From Chryseobacterium nakagawai (GTDB taxonomy: Bacteria; Bacteroidota; Bacteroidia; Flavobacteriales; Weeksellaceae): a stretch of DNA of 64,000 nt. A program made the translations under genes and the position numbers. Shown in pieces: positions 61,040 to 64,000 of this stretch; within the stretch, counting starts at the first letter, position 1, and each line of letters opens with the position of its first letter. Location: contig NZ_LR134386.1 of assembly GCF_900637665.1 (NCBI RefSeq), positions 2,100,501 through 2,164,500 of the forward strand, read 5' to 3'. The notes below the pieces were generated by a model. The model was not told where the DNA came from. It searched no databases and saw only the letters and a list, made by a program, of their open reading frames with translations.

Positions 61040-62005
61040 ATGGAATCCTATACGGAAAGAATACTGATTACAGGTGCTCTGGGACAAATTGGCACCGAGC
61101 TTACCAATAGACTTGTTGAAATTCATGGAGCGGAAAATGTTGTCGCTTCAGGGCTGGACAGATGGCAGGAAGGAATTACCTCTGCGGGGCACTATGAAAG
61201 AATGGATGTTACCAATACTCAATTAGTGAGACAGGTCGTAAAGGATTACGACATCACTACAGTCTACCATCTTGCATCGCTTTTATCCGGTACTTCGGAA
61301 AAGCAGCCTATTTTCGCATGGAAATTAAATCTTGAACCACTTCTTCATTTTTGTGAAATGGCGAAAGAGGGGCTTCTTAAAAAGATCTTCTGGCCAAGTT
61401 CTATCGCGGTGTTTGGAAAAGGAATTCCAAAACATGATGTAGGACAGGAGGTAGTGCTGAATCCAACAACAGTGTATGGGATTTCTAAGATGGCAGGGGA
61501 GAAGTGGTGCGAATACTATTTCGACAAATACGGCGTGGATGTAAGAAGTATCAGGTATCCTGGGTTGATCTCCTGGAAGACTCCGGCAGGGGGTGGAACA
61601 ACAGACTATGCTGTTGAGATTTTCTATAAAGCTATTGAAGATGGTAAGTATACAAGTTTCATTTCTGAGGACACGGGAATGCCAATGTTGTATATGGATG
61701 ATGCTATCAACGCAACTCTAAAATTAATGGATGCATCGAAGGAAAGTTTAACCGTTCGTTCATCTTATAATTTAGGAGGAATGTCATTTACGCCAAAAGA
61801 ACTGGCAGAAGAAATCAAGAAAGAAATTCCTGATTTCAGCATTGATTATAATCCTGATTTCAGACAGGCAATTGCAGATTCTTGGCCTGCTTCTATTGAT
61901 GATTCTGTTGCTAAAAAAGACTGGGGATTAGCGTATGATTTTGGAATTTCTGAAATGACAAAAGACATGATTAAGAATCTAAAAGTAAAATTAGCAAAGA
62001 ATTAG
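61040..62005 (+). CDS. tdh: L-threonine 3-dehydrogenase, SDR (epimerase-like) type
   Basis: A 321-residue NAD-dependent extended SDR. Rossmann motif ILITGALGQIGTELTNRL, LASLLSGTSEKQPIFAWKLN, KIFWPSSIAVFG, catalytic TVYGISKMAGEKWCEYY, SIRYPGLISWKTPAGGGTTD and DFRQAIADSWPASIDD. This is the flavobacterial threonine dehydrogenase (Flavobacterium frigidimaris type), not a sugar epimerase. It oxidises threonine to 2-amino-3-oxobutyrate, the substrate of Kbl, whose gene is at the other end of the window. It has its own -7 box (61008-61015). Confidence 0.93.
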   Translation: MESYTERILITGALGQIGTELTNRLVEIHGAENVVASGLDRWQEGITSAGHYERMDVTNTQLVRQVVKDYDITTVYHLASLLSGTSEKQPIFAWKLNLEPLLHFCEMAKEGLLKKIFWPSSIAVFGKGIPKHDVGQEVVLNPTTVYGISKMAGEKWCEYYFDKYGVDVRSIRYPGLISWKTPAGGGTTDYAVEIFYKAIEDGKYTSFISEDTGMPMLYMDDAINATLKLMDASKESLTVRSSYNLGGMSFTPKELAEEIKKEIPDFSIDYNPDFRQAIADSWPASIDDSVAKKDWGLAYDFGISEMTKDMIKNLKVKLAKN

Positions 62006-62089
62006 TAATATAAAGTAATGCTTTAAATAATCAATCTTTTAACGATTGATTTTTAGTGTATTATAGTTTTTATCTAAAATTTAATTAAA

Positions 62090-62842
62090 ATGATATTGTT
62101 GACTTTTAACATTGCAAATATTGAAGCTGAAACAAAAATTGGCTCTCAAATTACCGGTGATGTAAGGTTGAAAATTACAGAAGAGAATACAAAAGCAATT
62201 CTCAGAATTTTAGATATTCATGATATAAAAGCAAGTTTTTTTATAGAGATTTCTCTTACTGAAAAACTGCAGAATCTTATAAAAGCAATTTCATCCAAAG
62301 GGCATGAAATTGCTTTTTATAATCAAGGTTCAAATCTTGAAGAAATTGAAAATGCCAAGAAGAATATTCAGGATCTTTTAGAAAAACAAATTAGGGGAAT
62401 TCGTCAGAAAGATGTAAAAATTCCACAGGAGAATCTGAAGCTTTTGGAGTTTAATTATGTCTCCAATATCGATAATGCGAATATCCTTTTTCCGTTCAAA
62501 CGCCTGAGAAGAGATACTGAAATTACAGAAGAAGATGGACTGAGTATTGTGCCGGAAAGTATCTCTCCTTACAGCCAGTTACCTTACAATGATTTTGTAT
62601 TTCAGATGCTGCCAATGAAGTATTATCAGAACATGGTGCTAGAGACCTTGCAGAATGAAGAATTTGTGCTGATTTATCTTAACATCTGGCAGTTTACAGA
62701 TTTTAATAAATACCGTTTTGATATTCCTTTTTACAGAAGATTGTTTTCAGGTAGAAAAATGGAAGATAAGCTAGAAGACTTTCTTTCTTTTATTAATGAC
62801 AAAGAAATGGCCACTTCCCGCATGAAAGATTATATATTTTAA
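62090..62842 (+). CDS. Polysaccharide deacetylase-like protein with degenerate metal site
   Basis: A 250-residue cytoplasmic protein. MILLTFNIANIEAETK, LDIHDIKASFFIEISLTEKL, ISSKGHEIAFYNQGSNLEEI and AKKNIQDLLEKQIRGIRQKD follow the NodB-fold order of polysaccharide deacetylases (with DUF3473-like C-terminal YNDFVFQMLPMKYYQNMVLE). The TFDD metal motif is TFNI and only one His of the HxxxH motif is recognisable, so normal zinc-dependent deacetylation is doubtful. No signal peptide. It is 10 bp before an unknown gene on the same strand, which may be cotranscribed. Confidence 0.65.
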   Translation: MILLTFNIANIEAETKIGSQITGDVRLKITEENTKAILRILDIHDIKASFFIEISLTEKLQNLIKAISSKGHEIAFYNQGSNLEEIENAKKNIQDLLEKQIRGIRQKDVKIPQENLKLLEFNYVSNIDNANILFPFKRLRRDTEITEEDGLSIVPESISPYSQLPYNDFVFQMLPMKYYQNMVLETLQNEEFVLIYLNIWQFTDFNKYRFDIPFYRRLFSGRKMEDKLEDFLSFINDKEMATSRMKDYIF

Positions 62843-62852
62843 TACCCTAACA

Positions 62853-63479
62853 ATGATAAAACCAGTCTTACAGTTGCCTAAAACAATACGCTTTCTAAAA
62901 GAGGATGAGCTTCCGCAAAATAATGTATCTGTATTGAAGAGGTGGGAGGAAAGTAAGGTGGCAAATATAGTTGAAGGGTATACTTTAACTTTTAATAATA
63001 ATCCTGAAAATAACAATTTAGGATTCAAGTTTTACGCAGAAATCAATATAGATAATCCGAAGCTTTGGAATCTGATGGTGGCTCTTTCAGAAACTCTTCC
63101 CAATGAAGTTGCTTTTCTGTTTGGGCATATAGACTTCGACTTGAATTATGGGAATTATCAGGATAAAGAAAGTACACTGAATTTTATAACCCAACATCAG
63201 TATGAATTGGCTGAAGATGCTTTTATCAACTTTGGATTAATTTATAATGATAAAGAAACCCTTATTGAGATATTTGTTGACGAAAGCAAATATGTAAAGT
63301 ACTGGGGCGTTGATGAAGAATGGTTCAGGGCAATAATGAAAGAATTCGGGCTGAAAGAGGTGAAAGGGCTTGAGTTTGTAGATGAATTTCCGAAAATCCG
63401 TGAAGCTTTAGCTGTTTTAGACGAAAAAGCACTTGATTCAAAGTCGCTTATTGAACTCTTTGCCCAAAAGTACCTTTAA
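62853..63479 (+). CDS. Hypothetical protein
   Basis: A 208-residue cytoplasmic protein, acidic, without signal peptide or membrane span: IKPVLQLPKTIRFLKEDELP, FYAEINIDNPKLWNLMVALS, VAFLFGHIDFDLNYGNYQDK, ETLIEIFVDESKYVKYWGVD and a C-terminal DSKSLIELFAQKYL. Alternating beta and alpha segments suggest a globular alpha-beta fold. No family recognised. Its position 10 bp downstream of the deacetylase-like gene suggests cotranscription. Confidence 0.6.
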   Translation: MIKPVLQLPKTIRFLKEDELPQNNVSVLKRWEESKVANIVEGYTLTFNNNPENNNLGFKFYAEINIDNPKLWNLMVALSETLPNEVAFLFGHIDFDLNYGNYQDKESTLNFITQHQYELAEDAFINFGLIYNDKETLIEIFVDESKYVKYWGVDEEWFRAIMKEFGLKEVKGLEFVDEFPKIREALAVLDEKALDSKSLIELFAQKYL

Positions 63480-63547
63480 ATCAAATGCTGTTATTGTGCG
63501 GGAAACCGGTGATTTATGATCAGATTATATCCTGAATCCCATATCTG

Positions 63548-64000
63548 TTAACTCAATTCAAAAAGGGTAATCTCCGGAAGAATACCCACTCTTCCTGGAT
63601 ATCCCAATACGCCAAATCCTCTGTTTACATAAAGTAACTTCCCTTCGCTTTCATAAAGATCCGCCCATTTTGGGTAACGGTATTGGACTGGTGACCACTT
63701 AATGTTCTTAAGGTCCAGGCCGAATTGCATTCCGTGAGTATGACCTGAAAGGGTCAGATGAATGTTTCCTGGGTGTTTTTTCACCACATAATCAAAGTGA
63801 GTAGGGTCATGGCTCATTAAGATCTTTGTAGCGGATTCAGGAACTCCTTTTAAAGCATCGTCAATTTTTCCAAACTGAGGGAAAGGCTTCAGTCCCCAAT
63901 TTTCAACTCCCAGAATGTATAGTTTTTCTCCGTCCTTCTCAATGACTCTGTGTTCGTTTCTTAGCATGTCAAATCCTGCTTGTTTTTCATAATCGATCAA
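63548..64000 (-). CDS. Metallophosphoesterase, 5' partial
   Basis: The C-terminal 150 residues of a calcineurin-like phosphoesterase; the frame is open to the window edge, so the N-terminus lies outside. Visible motifs: YILGVENWGLKPF, ILMSHDPTHFDYVVKKHPG (GH/ND region) and LTLSGHTHGMQFGLDLKNIK, the GHTHGGQ-type metal motif with Met in place of the usual Gly, then YVNRGFGVLGYPGRVGILP. It resembles YaeI/UDP-2,3-diacylglucosamine-type hydrolases of the envelope, but the substrate is uncertain. The convergent neighbour is the unknown gene at 62.9-63.5 kb. Confidence 0.85.
   Translation of the reverse strand: MIDYEKQAGFDMLRNEHRVIEKDGEKLYILGVENWGLKPFPQFGKIDDALKGVPESATKILMSHDPTHFDYVVKKHPGNIHLTLSGHTHGMQFGLDLKNIKWSPVQYRYPKWADLYESEGKLLYVNRGFGVLGYPGRVGILPEITLFELS

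Noticed and set aside
60864..61067. 67-codon plus-strand ORF ahead of tdh
   Set aside because: It overlaps the tdh start and the TACTTTTG promoter box, is rich in Phe, Cys and Leu, and has no conserved character.

Overview
The window is a 64 kb piece of chromosome from a Bacteroidota (flavobacterial) genome, most probably Chryseobacterium or a close relative. Evidence: low GC; gliding-type gldF/gldG; several proteins with type IX secretion (T9SS) C-terminal sorting domains; a protein-glutaminase whose catalytic residues fall at the Cys42/His83/Asp103 numbering of the Chryseobacterium proteolyticum enzyme; an SDR-type L-threonine 3-dehydrogenase; and TAnnTTTG -7 promoter boxes, many only a few bases before the start codon. 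No rRNA, tRNA or CRISPR array was seen. About 63 protein-coding loci are supported, including two truncated by the window ends (kbl at the left, a metallophosphoesterase at the right), a frameshifted cupin gene, and a decayed locus. The list also includes two small ORFs (a trp leader peptide and a 43-codon ORF).

Layout. 1-4.4 kb: kbl, hemJ-like, gldFG. 4.4-12 kb: mostly minus-strand accessory genes (XRE regulator, class C beta-lactamase-type hydrolase, DUF6624-like lipoprotein, T9SS protein, DUF2314-ankyrin, DUF4268) and a plus-strand PI-PLC. 12-14 kb: Rrf2 regulator, a small ORF overlapping a TSUP exporter gene, and a monooxygenase. 14-25 kb: a heme acquisition island: T9SS-tailed HmuY-like protein, T9SS secreted protein, TonB receptor, HmuY lipoprotein, HmuTUV ABC importer, a methyltransferase, HemS-type protein and ChaN. 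Paired Fur-like boxes sit in two promoter regions. 25-32 kb: exported deformylase-like protein, GH19 chitinase with a decayed gene upstream, the nitroreductase-ohrR-ohr operon under a 24-bp palindrome, an SDR, protein-glutaminase and lipB. 32-40.3 kb: a complete trp operon (minus strand, E-G-D-C-F-B-A) preceded by a Trp-Trp-Trp leader peptide and attenuator, and interrupted by an IS200-type element and a GNAT gene. 40-50.9 kb: hypothetical genes, frameshifted cupin, cytochrome c, rlmF, lysS, cydAB, gyrB. 51-64 kb: a possible small RNA unit, two DUF3857 transglutaminase-like paralogs, DUF3298 lipoprotein, lipid kinase, dicarboxylate symporter, gamma-glutamyltransferase, threonine dehydrogenase and unknowns.

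How the genes work together. The 14-25 kb island is a full heme route: secreted and surface hemophore-like proteins, outer membrane receptor, periplasmic binding protein, inner membrane importer and cytoplasmic heme handling, apparently iron-repressed. The trp operon encodes the whole chorismate-to-tryptophan pathway and looks controlled by transcription attenuation. Threonine degradation is split between kbl at one end and tdh at the other.

All calls come from reading the sequence and from remembered family features; no database search was run.
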